NCBI GenBank assembly: GCA_003222635.1
Contig: QHWQ01000072.1
Span: 1 to 32,340 of the forward strand
Direction: 5' to 3'
Length of the DNA: 32,340 nt
Origin: Acidobacteriota bacterium
Lineage (GTDB): Bacteria > Acidobacteriota > Vicinamibacteria > Vicinamibacterales > UBA2999
Under the pieces are notes generated by a model. That model had not been told where the DNA came from. It did not search any database and saw only the letters and a list, made by a program, of their open reading frames with translations. Positions within the stretch are counted from its first letter, which is position 1. Each line of letters starts with the position of its first letter. Position numbers and translations under genes: made by a program. Below are positions 7,373 through 15,764 of the stretch, piece by piece.

Positions 7373-9473
7373 GAACGATGTGAAGGTTCGTTGGTGGACG
7401 CGGAGGCGCCGCGACCGGCGTCGACATATCCGCCTGGATCTCGGTCGCTGTCAGCGCGCGGTCGTAGATCCGCACTTCGTCGATGATGCCCGCGAAGTAC
7501 TCGCCCCACACGCCGTTTCCGCCGATGCGCAGCGAATTGGACGATTGCATGAGCGATCCGCTTGCCGGCGCGTTGCTCACTTCCACGCCGTTGACAAACA
7601 AGCGCACCGTCGCCCCGTCGAACGTCGCCGCCACATGGCTCCACGTATTCAGCGGCAGCTGCGTTGCTCCACCCACACCATTGCTCTGGCTCTGATTCGC
7701 CAGATGCACGTAGGCGGCGGGTTTGGGCGCGTTGTCGTTGGCGTATAACGCATACGCCAGCCCCGCACTGATTTCCTTCATCATGACGGTGCGCCACCCG
7801 CTGAGCCCGGTCGGATTGACCCACGCCTCGAGCGTCATACCGGTTGTCAAGTCGAGCGACGGCGCGTCGGGAATGGTGACAAGGTCATCGACACCATCCA
7901 GACTCAGCGCGGAGCCATAGCGCCCCTGCGTCGTCCATGCAGCATTGCCGGTGACCAGGCCGGTGTTGTTGTTGCCCGAGGCGTCCCCCACTGATGTGCC
8001 CGAGCCTTCGGAAAAGCTAAAGGCGGCGACGAGCCCGATCGGCGGCGGAGGCGCGCTGTTGGAGACGGTCACCGTTCTGGCGGCCGCAGTCGTCTGGTTT
8101 CCCGCCGCATCGCGGGCCACGGCCGTCAAGGTGTGCGAGCCGTTCACCGTCGTGGTCGAGTCCCACGAAATGCTGTACGGTGAGGTCGCATCCTCCGCGC
8201 CGAGATCCACACCATCCAGCTTGAACTGCACGCCTGCCACGCCGACGTTGTCGGACGCCGACGCCGACACGGTGACAGCGTCGGAAACGGTTGCGCCGTT
8301 GGCCGGCGCCGTAAGTGACACCGTCGGAGGAGTCGTGTCGCCGCCTCCGCCGCCGCCGGATCCCACCGTAATGGGCACGCCAGCGGAGTTCGCCTGGCCA
8401 TTGGAATCAACGACGTACAGATAGGCGGTTTGTCCGGTTTGAAACTTGCCCAGGTTCACGGTCAGCGAAATCGAGGAACCCGACCAGGCCGTCGGGATCT
8501 GCACCTCGCGGATCGTCGATGCGGCGTAGGTGGACGCATTGCCAAGGATCACCCGCGCTCGCGAGTAATCGAGATAGACATCCGCGAAATATCTCCAGTT
8601 CGAGGTGTAGGGGTAGTTCCGCGCGTAGCCGCCGATGCCCTCGGTGCGCGTGCTGCCGGACAGACCGTCGGTCCTGCCCCGGTAGTCGACCCTCAGAACG
8701 CCGTTTTCCCACAGCTTGATGTAGCCGTCGTTCTGATTGGTGTATTTGAGCTCCATTTCGATCTTCGACCACTGGCCTGCCATGGGGTTGACCGCCTGGT
8801 CCCACCACATGTTGTGGCCGTTCTGATCGGGCGACTGCAGGCTCTGCGATGACAGGCCGAACCCATCATCGTTGAGATGCCACGTCGCATCCGACGTCCG
8901 GCTGGTCGGGCGCGGGTTGTACTCCATGTACCAGTTGTTCGGCATGTTGTACGGCCCCGAGCCCTCGGAATACGCAAACGTCTTGTAATTGTCGTCGTCG
9001 CCGAAATGCCATCCGTCGTCGGACCGCTGATACCACGAGAGATACGAATAGGCCGGAAACGACGTGATGGTGCGGACCTTCCACATAATCACGTTGTAGC
9101 TGCACTGCGGTCCCGGTGAGGGCCCGTAGTGCGCGCCCGCGATGTATTTCGTAATGTGATTGTGTGGCAGCGATATGTTCCGGCCCACTTCCGCTGGCGT
9201 GCGATACGTCAGGTTGTAGGCGCTATTTCCCGAGCAATTCGGCCACAGGTCATCCCATTTGGTCAGCGGATTGGTCCCCGAGGCGTTGTCCCATATGGTG
9301 GGTGCCGCAGTCGGCTTCGAGCCGAATCCCGATCCGGCAATCGTGACCGACGCCTGGTGAGACCACGTCCCCGACGTGGACGAAATGGACGGCTGCGCGT
9401 TGGCGGCCGCGGCGAGGCCAAGCATCATCAGCGCGGCATTGGCAACCGCAAGTCCCGGGAGTACCTTGTGCAT
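7368..9473 (-). CDS. Exported protein: unknown beta-sandwich-like domain, Ig, LamG (tandem paralogue of the 1120-aa protein)
   Basis: 701 residues from the preferred ATG 9473, which has GGAG seven bases upstream; an upstream ATG at 9497 overlaps the preceding stop (TAATG) but lacks a good ribosome-binding site. Signal peptide 1-26 (AANA/Q). Residues 27-370 are highly similar, also in DNA, to the N-domain of the next gene (shared SDDGWHFG, NNWYMEYNPRPTSRTS, WSKIEMELKYTNQNDGYIKL, STIREVQIPT). A Gly-rich linker, an Ig-like domain (about 379-472) and one LamG module (about 480-685, GVWGEYFAGIIDEVRIYDRAL) follow. The protein stops at PPRPPTNLHIVP, which resembles the first strand of an FN3 domain, so the C-terminus may be a relic of a longer protein. 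Likely secreted and carbohydrate-binding; function unknown. Confidence 0.85.
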   Translation of the reverse strand: MHKVLPGLAVANAALMMLGLAAAANAQPSISSTSGTWSHQASVTIAGSGFGSKPTAAPTIWDNASGTNPLTKWDDLWPNCSGNSAYNLTYRTPAEVGRNISLPHNHITKYIAGAHYGPSPGPQCSYNVIMWKVRTITSFPAYSYLSWYQRSDDGWHFGDDDNYKTFAYSEGSGPYNMPNNWYMEYNPRPTSRTSDATWHLNDDGFGLSSQSLQSPDQNGHNMWWDQAVNPMAGQWSKIEMELKYTNQNDGYIKLWENGVLRVDYRGRTDGLSGSTRTEGIGGYARNYPYTSNWRYFADVYLDYSRARVILGNASTYAASTIREVQIPTAWSGSSISLTVNLGKFQTGQTAYLYVVDSNGQANSAGVPITVGSGGGGGGDTTPPTVSLTAPANGATVSDAVTVSASASDNVGVAGVQFKLDGVDLGAEDATSPYSISWDSTTTVNGSHTLTAVARDAAGNQTTAAARTVTVSNSAPPPPIGLVAAFSFSEGSGTSVGDASGNNNTGLVTGNAAWTTQGRYGSALSLDGVDDLVTIPDAPSLDLTTGMTLEAWVNPTGLSGWRTVMMKEISAGLAYALYANDNAPKPAAYVHLANQSQSNGVGGATQLPLNTWSHVAATFDGATVRLFVNGVEVSNAPASGSLMQSSNSLRIGGNGVWGEYFAGIIDEVRIYDRALTATEIQADMSTPVAAPPRPPTNLHIVP

Positions 9474-9496
9474 TGTTCCGCTCCGACGTCTAGCCA

Positions 9497-12400
9497 TTAC
9501 CGTACCAACCTGACGACATTCTTCACGACGACCGTGACTGGCTCGGAAACCGCCAGATTTCCCGCGGCGTCGCGTGCGATGGCGATGATTACGTGCGGCC
9601 CGTCAGCCACACGCCTCGTATCCCAAATGACGGTATAGGGAGCCACGGCCGTTTCGCCGCCGACTGGCACGCCATCCACCTTGAACTGGACGCCGGCCAT
9701 CGCCGCGTTGTCGCCCGCCGCCGCGGCCAGAGCGATCGCCCCCGCAACTGTGCGTCGAGCGGCAGGCGCTGTGAGTGCGACCGCCGGCGGCATGACATCA
9801 GCGGCCGACAGACGCGTGTAACGCACCTGCAGATACGGCCGCAGGTTCCGATTGGGATGCTCCGAGCTCGCGAAGCGGCGGTAACGATTTGCGCGCGCGC
9901 CGAGGTCCGGATTGAGCAGGAGCCCGCGGTTGCTGGTGGGAGCTCCCAACCACTCCTGAACGATCGGCGTGACGCTCCACACCTTGTCGCCAGGCCGCGT
10001 GTCGACGGGTTGCGGATTGCGTCCCGTGATCTTGTGGGCGCTCACGTTGTAGCTCGGCTCCGCCGACGCGTCCGCATCGAGAAGCGCCATGTGAAGTGTC
10101 GCCTCGTACACCATCGCCGCTGCGGGGACCTGCGCGAGGTTGAACTGCAGCGCGATCGCACTTGCCGCCTGGTTGTCGGGCCAGGTCGTGGTGCTCAGCG
10201 TCGGCTCCGCGCTGCGATTGATCGCATCGAGGCCCAGCTCGGTGTCGAGTGGCGATATCCACAGGTTCCCGTTTGCCACGACCACGCTGATCGGCTCCGA
10301 CGATGCGATCGCCCCAGCCGTGTTGCGGGCAACGGCCGTAATCACGTATCCGCCGTCAGAGACGGACGCGGTGTCCCACTCGAGCGTGTACGGAGCCGAG
10401 CGAAGCTCGTTGCCGAGAGCCGCGCCGTCGAGCATGAACTGGACGCCCGCGATGCCGGCGATGTCTGACGCGCTTGCGGTGAGGAGGTTCGTCCCCGCGA
10501 GTGTCTGCTGCGAAAGTGGATCGACCAGTGACACGCTCGGCGCGGTGGCGCTCGCATCGGCCGGCAGGGTGTTGCCTGTCGTATCCACGCTGTCGGATCC
10601 GACCGAGGCCGCCGTCATCATCGCGGGCATCGGCGTGCCTCCGGGCGGCAACGAGTACGTCACCTCGAGATACGGCCGCAGGGTCGCATTCGCGTTCTCC
10701 ATGCTCGCAAAGTAGCGATACCGGTCGTTCAGCGCCGACGCATCCGAGTTCAGCAGCAGGCCGAGGTTGCTCGTCGGAGTCGTCCACCATTGCTGAACAA
10801 TTGACGTCACCGTCCACGTCTTGTCGCCGGGCGTCTTGTCGACGGCCCGACTGTCGACGGCCGCAGCGATATCCGCCTGTGCCAGCGGGACGTTGTTGAA
10901 ACAGCACGTGTTGGCGGTCCATCCCGTCACACCGTTGAAGGTGAATCCGGTTGCACTGCTGATCGCCGGATTTTTATTGATGATCCTGTGCGCCGTGATC
11001 GTGTATGTCGGCTCCGGCTGGCTGTCGCTCGCGGTCAGCGAAAGGTGGAGCGTTGCCGCCTGCACGGTCGCTCCTGTCGGAATCGGCGTCAGGTCGAACT
11101 TCATGACAATCGCGTTGGCGACCTGATTGGCGGGCCAGGTGTAGGTCATCAACGATGGATCCGCGCTGTAGTTCATCGTGTCGAGGTTCAGCGTCGTGTC
11201 CTGAGGACTGAGCCGGATCGTCCCCGTCGTCGCATTGGCCACGGTCACGCTGACCGCCGCCGATGTCTTCACATTTCCAGCGGCGTCGCGGGCAACCGCA
11301 GTGAGGGAGTGCGTGCCATTGGACGCGGTACTGGTGTCCCACGAGATCGAGTACGGGGCTGCCATATCCTCGGCACCGACGTTGGCGCCGTCGACCTTGA
11401 ACTGCACGCCCACGACACCGACGTTGTCCGTCGCGGTGGCGGTGACCGCGGTCGTCCCGGTCAGCACGGCACCGGCGGCCGGCGCGGTGATCGAGGCGGT
11501 TGGCGGCGTCGTGTCGGACGACGACCCGCCGCCGATGGCAGTGGTCATGTCCGTCTGAATTTCCGCCGCGGAAAGCGCGCGGTTATAGACGCGGACTTCA
11601 TCGATCAGTCCGGAGAAGTACTCACCCCAGACGTTGTTGCCGCCAATGCTCAACTGACCGGTCGACGTCGTGATGGAACCCGACACTGCGAACGTGCCGA
11701 CCTGTGCGCCGTTGACATAGATCCGCATGGTCGTCCCGTCGTACGTGGCCGCCAGATGTGACCACGAATTCAGCGGCAGCGCGGACGGGCCCGTGGCGCT
11801 GACATCCGATCCTCCGACGTTGATCGTCGTTGCCGGCTGTGGGACGTTGTTGTGCGCGTACAGACTGTAGGCAAGACCGCTGGTGGTGCGCTTGAGAATC
11901 GCCGTCCGCCATCCGCTCAACGCGGTCGGATACAGCCACGCCTCGAGCGTCATGCCGTTGGTCAGATCGAGCGACGCCGCGTCCGCCACCGTGACGAGGC
12001 TGGACGAGCCGTTGAACGAGAGCGCCTTGCCGAACTTGCCCGTGGCGTTCCACGTCGCGCCGCTGAGCGTTCCCGTGTTGCCGCTCCCCGATGCGTCGCC
12101 CGTTGTCGTCCCGGCTCCTTCATCGAAGGCGTACGCGGCGACGAGCCCGGCGGGCAGTCCACCTCCACCGCCGACGACACCACTGGTCTCATTCGAATAG
12201 CCGCTCTCCGCGCCGCTCGTGTTGTACGCGGTGACGGCGAAGTAATAGGTCTGTCCGGAAAGGAGTCCCGTGACGATGTAGGTCGTCCGGTTACCGACGT
12301 CGATGGACGTCTGATAGGTGTGACTCGACGTACCGTAATGGAGCTTGTATCCGGCGAGATCCGATTCGGTGTTCGCTGTCCACGCCAGCGTCAACTGCCC

Positions 12401-12499
12401 GGCATCGGCCGAACACGCGAACAAGAATGTGATCGCCAGCAGCCCGGCGATCGCGCGCCATCCCTTAATCGGTCGAAGATCGATACGACAGACGCGCAT
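9497..12499 (-). CDS. Giant exported protein: FN3, LamG, and two DNRLRE (CBM96-like) modules separated by Ig domains
   Basis: 1000 residues. Signal sequence 1-33, ending LFACSADA/G; Cys29 makes a lipoprotein conceivable, but the lipobox is poor. Modules: FN3 35-109 (LTLAWTANTESDLAGYKLHYG), LamG 117-322, Ig 328-422, DNRLRE 427-617 (IRLSPQDTTLNLDTMNYS...LRPYLEVTY), Ig 652-743, DNRLRE 745-897, Ig 902-995. DNRLRE/CBM96-type modules bind polysaccharides such as alginate in characterised cases, so carbohydrate or matrix binding is the best guess. The second DNRLRE copy lacks 39 residues that the first has at 512-550. The ATG at 12499 follows a GAGG ribosome-binding site. It is the first gene of the run of three secreted proteins, and its stop overlaps the upstream possible ATG of the next gene. 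Confidence 0.87.
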   Translation of the reverse strand: MRVCRIDLRPIKGWRAIAGLLAITFLFACSADAGQLTLAWTANTESDLAGYKLHYGTSSHTYQTSIDVGNRTTYIVTGLLSGQTYYFAVTAYNTSGAESGYSNETSGVVGGGGGLPAGLVAAYAFDEGAGTTTGDASGSGNTGTLSGATWNATGKFGKALSFNGSSSLVTVADAASLDLTNGMTLEAWLYPTALSGWRTAILKRTTSGLAYSLYAHNNVPQPATTINVGGSDVSATGPSALPLNSWSHLAATYDGTTMRIYVNGAQVGTFAVSGSITTSTGQLSIGGNNVWGEYFSGLIDEVRVYNRALSAAEIQTDMTTAIGGGSSSDTTPPTASITAPAAGAVLTGTTAVTATATDNVGVVGVQFKVDGANVGAEDMAAPYSISWDTSTASNGTHSLTAVARDAAGNVKTSAAVSVTVANATTGTIRLSPQDTTLNLDTMNYSADPSLMTYTWPANQVANAIVMKFDLTPIPTGATVQAATLHLSLTASDSQPEPTYTITAHRIINKNPAISSATGFTFNGVTGWTANTCCFNNVPLAQADIAAAVDSRAVDKTPGDKTWTVTSIVQQWWTTPTSNLGLLLNSDASALNDRYRYFASMENANATLRPYLEVTYSLPPGGTPMPAMMTAASVGSDSVDTTGNTLPADASATAPSVSLVDPLSQQTLAGTNLLTASASDIAGIAGVQFMLDGAALGNELRSAPYTLEWDTASVSDGGYVITAVARNTAGAIASSEPISVVVANGNLWISPLDTELGLDAINRSAEPTLSTTTWPDNQAASAIALQFNLAQVPAAAMVYEATLHMALLDADASAEPSYNVSAHKITGRNPQPVDTRPGDKVWSVTPIVQEWLGAPTSNRGLLLNPDLGARANRYRRFASSEHPNRNLRPYLQVRYTRLSAADVMPPAVALTAPAARRTVAGAIALAAAAGDNAAMAGVQFKVDGVPVGGETAVAPYTVIWDTRRVADGPHVIIAIARDAAGNLAVSEPVTVVVKNVVRLVR

Positions 12500-12864
12500 G
12501 ACCCCTCGCCTTCAGCGCAGGAGCCTCCGCAGTCCGGTCGTGAGTTCCAATCCCGCGCGATCGATGAAGTTGAACCGTCGTCACGCGGGATATGTGGGGC
12601 AAGCGCGCTGCCTCGCGCGTGCGATCGGAGCACGCTGCGCAACGGACTGTCATGAGCGACATCGATGCGACTTCTGTCGCGCGGCGGGTACGTAACGCAC
12701 TTCACGCATCGGTATTCCAGAGACCTAGCAGTGTGAAGCGCGCGATGCACTTCGATGTCTCCGCGCTCCGGCCTCAAACCGATAATGCTTTTGCCATCAA
12801 CGAGATAGGTCATCTGCGAAATCGACGGATTATTCCAGTTGCAGTGCGTTGGTGGCGCAAGGAG
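12500..12864. other. 365-bp gap upstream of the FN3/LamG/DNRLRE gene
   Basis: No convincing gene: short open frames on both strands lack ribosome-binding sites or recognisable protein sequence. It must hold the 5' region of the 1000-residue gene. A possible sigma-54-type element is noted at 12597-12612 on the minus strand. I looked for a c-di-GMP (GEMM) aptamer and did not find its conserved core. TATTCCAG occurs twice (near 12713 and 12830), without evident meaning. Confidence 0.5.
12597..12612 (-). promoter_or_regulatory. Possible sigma-54 (RpoN) -24/-12 element
   Basis: The minus strand reads AGGCAGCGCGCTTGCC: GG and GC separated by exactly ten bases, with GGCA and TTGC boxes; 8 of 12 informative positions match TGGCACG-N4-TTGCW. 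The predicted transcript start would be roughly 90 bases before ATG 12499. High GC content makes chance matches common, so this is weak. Confidence 0.25.
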
Positions 12865-13830
12865 TCATGCGCCGCGACGCGCGATGCCGAGGAGGGTCTG
12901 CACGCCCGTGAGCGCCGCGGCAAACGACTGCGGCGTGTGCAGCAGCCCCACCGAATAGCGCCGCAGCTCGAGTAGATCGCGATCTCGTCGATTCGAGCCG
13001 GCTGTCGTCGTGACCGCCGCTGCGATGCGCGCGCCTCGCAGCACCTGCTTGTCGTCCTCACCGAAGTCAGTGGGCTTGCCGTTCGGATAGCTGAAGAGCG
13101 TCGGGGTCCGTCCTGTCAGGTCGGCCACTCGCAGGATCGACTCACGAATCTCCGCACGCCGGCGGGCCTCGGTCTCATTGCGCAGGATGCAATGGGAATG
13201 CGTGTGCGCGCCGAACTCGACGAGACCCCCGCTGAAGCCGGCCATCTCGTCGCGGCGCAGCGGTCGGAGCGTGGTGACCTGGTCCGCTGTCAGCGGACTC
13301 CCCCACCGGTGCCACCAGTCATCAATACGCCGGCGGACGTCATCGAGAGGCGCCCTCTCATAATCGCGCAGCGACGGCGCCTCGCGATGGGCGGTCGCAT
13401 GTCCGCGCATGAGATGCTCGATCAACTGCACGCGATCGAACGGGAACAACTCACCCGAATCCATATAGGCCGTGGCGAGGAAGATCGTCGCGGGCATCCC
13501 GTACTTCTTCAGGATCGGGTAGGCCGCGTACAAATTGTTCGCATACCCATCATCGAACGTAATGCTGACCGCACGGGCTGGCAGGTCGTGTCCTCGAAGC
13601 CGCGCGACCGCTTCGCTCAGCGGCAGCACGCAGGCGTGCCGCTTCAGATATGCCAGCTGCGCGTCAAACGCCGAACGCGTGACGAAATACGGCGGCACCC
13701 ATCGCTCACGCGCGAGTTCGTCGTCGCAGATCCCGTGATACGCAAGAATGCGCAACCGTCGTGATGCAAGCCGCCATACGAGTCGATCGCCGCCTGCGGC
13801 GGAGTAGGTCGCGTAGACGATCCGCTTCAC
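12865..13830 (-). CDS. Polysaccharide deacetylase (NodB homology domain)
   Basis: 321 residues from GTG 13830. The NodB fold is shown by RILAYHGI (residues 27-34), TFDDGY (91-96, catalytic base and metal Asp), FGAHTHSH (about 206-213, the two metal-binding His) and FSYPNGK (about 246-251). It should remove acetyl groups from N-acetylhexosamines in the polysaccharide or its lipid-linked precursor. The GTG overlaps the TGA of the upstream FemAB/GNAT fusion gene (GTGA), which decides the start: an upstream in-frame ATG at 13920 would give a 30-residue extension overlapping the neighbour by about 90 bases. NodB deacetylases next to FemAB proteins are typical of exosortase (XrtA)-type exopolysaccharide loci. 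No signal peptide or membrane segment is seen, so the enzyme is probably cytoplasmic or exported by an unseen route. Confidence 0.9.
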   Translation of the reverse strand: MKRIVYATYSAAGGDRLVWRLASRRLRILAYHGICDDELARERWVPPYFVTRSAFDAQLAYLKRHACVLPLSEAVARLRGHDLPARAVSITFDDGYANNLYAAYPILKKYGMPATIFLATAYMDSGELFPFDRVQLIEHLMRGHATAHREAPSLRDYERAPLDDVRRRIDDWWHRWGSPLTADQVTTLRPLRRDEMAGFSGGLVEFGAHTHSHCILRNETEARRRAEIRESILRVADLTGRTPTLFSYPNGKPTDFGEDDKQVLRGARIAAAVTTTAGSNRRDRDLLELRRYSVGLLHTPQSFAAALTGVQTLLGIARRGA

Positions 13831-15602
13831 AGGGCATCCCCGCCGGCGGGCACCGCGAGCGCGGCGCCCCGATCGGTCCGCACCGTAAACGCCTCGCAGG
13901 TGGACCACCGCTTGACCCATCCGAGCACGGTGCGTTGAAACGCACTGCCGTAGTACTCGAAGCCCGCATCCTCGATGACGTGCCGGGATGCCGTATTGCC
14001 CGCCTCCACCCAGATGAAAATCCAGTCACTGGCCCCCCGCGACGCGACTGCGTGCAGCACGCAACGAAGGGACTGCTTGTAAATCCCTCGGCCCCTCGCG
14101 GCGGGATGTGTGTACGCGTCGTAGAGCACGGACGATCGAGGCGGCAGCGTCACCTCCTGACCGACCTCGATCAGCATCGCGCGCGCCTGGTTTTCTGCCA
14201 TCCACCCCTGGTAGATCAGCGTTCCGCCGTCCGTGAAGGTGTGGAAGTGATGGCCGTTGCCCACACGTGCAAGCGCGCACGCGAGGAATTCCTGACGCTG
14301 GCTCGCGCCGGGCATCGGTTCGAAGAGGAGAAGGTCATCCAGGGCGTCGTGGCGGAGCTCCAGGCCAGGCGGGGGACCGCCGACTCGATTGACGGGCATC
14401 GCATACACGCGAATCTCATCGTGCGACCAGACGCGACGCCGCACGGTCGTCAACGCCGCACGTACGCGCGCGCCGATGTGCCGGACGCTTCCGCGGCGCG
14501 CGCGAGCGAGCCGCGTTCTGGCGGCGCGTGCGTCAATGCCAATCGCCGCCAGCGCGCGGGTCGCCACCGGTGTCATGGCGTGCCGCATCCCGGCACGGAA
14601 CCACTGCCGCGCGTTCGGATACACGGTCAGCCGGTGCACCTGCTCGTAACGGCTGGCAAACGCCGGTTTGTATGCATCTTCGCCCGGCGTCAGGTCCAGC
14701 TGACGCTGGCCGGTGTGCGCGAGGTGATCACCCAGCATGACCAGGTGCAACTTGCCCGGCGACTCTTTCGCGTAGGCGGCGGCATTGGAAAAGATGCCGA
14801 GATAGACCCTGTCTTTGCCCTTCAACCCCAGGTTGGCCGCGACCACCGCGTCGCCGTGGCGCAACACCGTCGCATGCAGCAGGCCCGGCGTCCGCATCAG
14901 CGCGAGCTGAAACTGCTTCCTGCGCTCATCGCGACCAAAGTGGACGTAGCCGTTGACCGCGGCCTGACGAAAGTCGTACTGCGCGGCGATCGAGTCGATC
15001 ACTGCGGCGAGTTCATCGACGGTGCGCAGCTCCTCGAAGCGCACGTGACCGCTCCGCTGCAAACGGCCGAGACTGCGGTGCGTCTTGCGTCGCCGTGAGG
15101 CGCTCGCCTGCGCTCCGTCCGCGACGTCCATGATCGGGGCGGCGAACGAGTGCAGCCGGCAGCGTCGCTTCCATTGCGGGTCTTCGGCGATCCAGGCTGT
15201 TGGAATTCCCGGCGGGAGATAGTAAAAGTCGATCGGACGCCCGGGATGGGCGCTGCAGACGTGCTGCAACGCGCTGCGGATGAATTCCGAGGCGGAATCT
15301 TCGCGCGCGAGCCACGCCTGGTACTCGGCGCGATCGGCGCCAGCGGCCTGAATGGTCTGGGCCTCGACATCGACGGCCAGCGTGAACAGGCCGGCGAGCG
15401 AACCATCCGCCGCCCGCCCGCGCACGATGAGCGGTGCAAACTGGCGGGCATAAATCTGGTACCAGGCCGTGACGAACGCGGGACATTGAAATGGCGTCGC
15501 CCAGGGGCACTGTTCGTACAACGCCTGCCAGCTCGCGGTAAACGCGGGGTCTGCCAGCAGGTCACACGCCGATTGACCCGATACGGCGTCCGTTTTCATC
15601 AT
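13827..15602 (-). CDS. FemAB/BioF2-like acyltransferase fused to a C-terminal GNAT domain
   Basis: 591 residues. The N-terminal ~345 residues have the FemAB/CelD (BioF2-like) arrangement: SWQALYEQCPWATPFQCPAFVTAWY at the start, SRRRKTHRSLGRLQRSGHVRFE in the middle, then HGDAVVAANLGLKGKDRVYLGIFSNAAAYAKESPGKL and DLTPGEDAYK near 320, typical of XrtA-associated FemAB proteins. A basic linker (about 350-395) follows. The C-terminus (about 400-560) is a GNAT domain with the acetyl-CoA loop PAARGRGIYKQS and the late IEDAGFEYYG strand. It probably transfers an acyl or aminoacyl group to an amino sugar. It opens a two-gene unit with the deacetylase (GTGA overlap). The start is the first of two consecutive ATGs, with AAGG ten bases upstream. 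The two-domain fusion is the unusual point; substrates are unknown. Confidence 0.82.
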   Translation of the reverse strand: MMKTDAVSGQSACDLLADPAFTASWQALYEQCPWATPFQCPAFVTAWYQIYARQFAPLIVRGRAADGSLAGLFTLAVDVEAQTIQAAGADRAEYQAWLAREDSASEFIRSALQHVCSAHPGRPIDFYYLPPGIPTAWIAEDPQWKRRCRLHSFAAPIMDVADGAQASASRRRKTHRSLGRLQRSGHVRFEELRTVDELAAVIDSIAAQYDFRQAAVNGYVHFGRDERRKQFQLALMRTPGLLHATVLRHGDAVVAANLGLKGKDRVYLGIFSNAAAYAKESPGKLHLVMLGDHLAHTGQRQLDLTPGEDAYKPAFASRYEQVHRLTVYPNARQWFRAGMRHAMTPVATRALAAIGIDARAARTRLARARRGSVRHIGARVRAALTTVRRRVWSHDEIRVYAMPVNRVGGPPPGLELRHDALDDLLLFEPMPGASQRQEFLACALARVGNGHHFHTFTDGGTLIYQGWMAENQARAMLIEVGQEVTLPPRSSVLYDAYTHPAARGRGIYKQSLRCVLHAVASRGASDWIFIWVEAGNTASRHVIEDAGFEYYGSAFQRTVLGWVKRWSTCEAFTVRTDRGAALAVPAGGDAL

Positions 15603-15764
15603 TGGACTATCGCCTTGCGCTGTTCAAAACCGGTGCCTGCGGAAACCGCCCCCAAGCCGATGACGCGTGGTGTGGATCGACGCGCATCCACGAAAATGTG
15701 GAACAAAGTCCGCGCAGGCGGAGAGTTTTCCCGGCAGCGTCTTTGCTCTGCTCCAGGCTCGGTC

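Noticed and set aside
12500-12864. Possible c-di-GMP (GEMM) riboswitch, because exopolysaccharide genes often carry one
   Set aside because: A GGCAAA string is present on the minus strand, but the other conserved elements and paired helices of the aptamer are not.
15150-15764. In-frame N-terminal extension of the plus-strand GT4 remnant
   Set aside because: It lies antisense to the FemAB/GNAT gene and has no GT-like sequence; the GT4 fold starts at ATG 15765.
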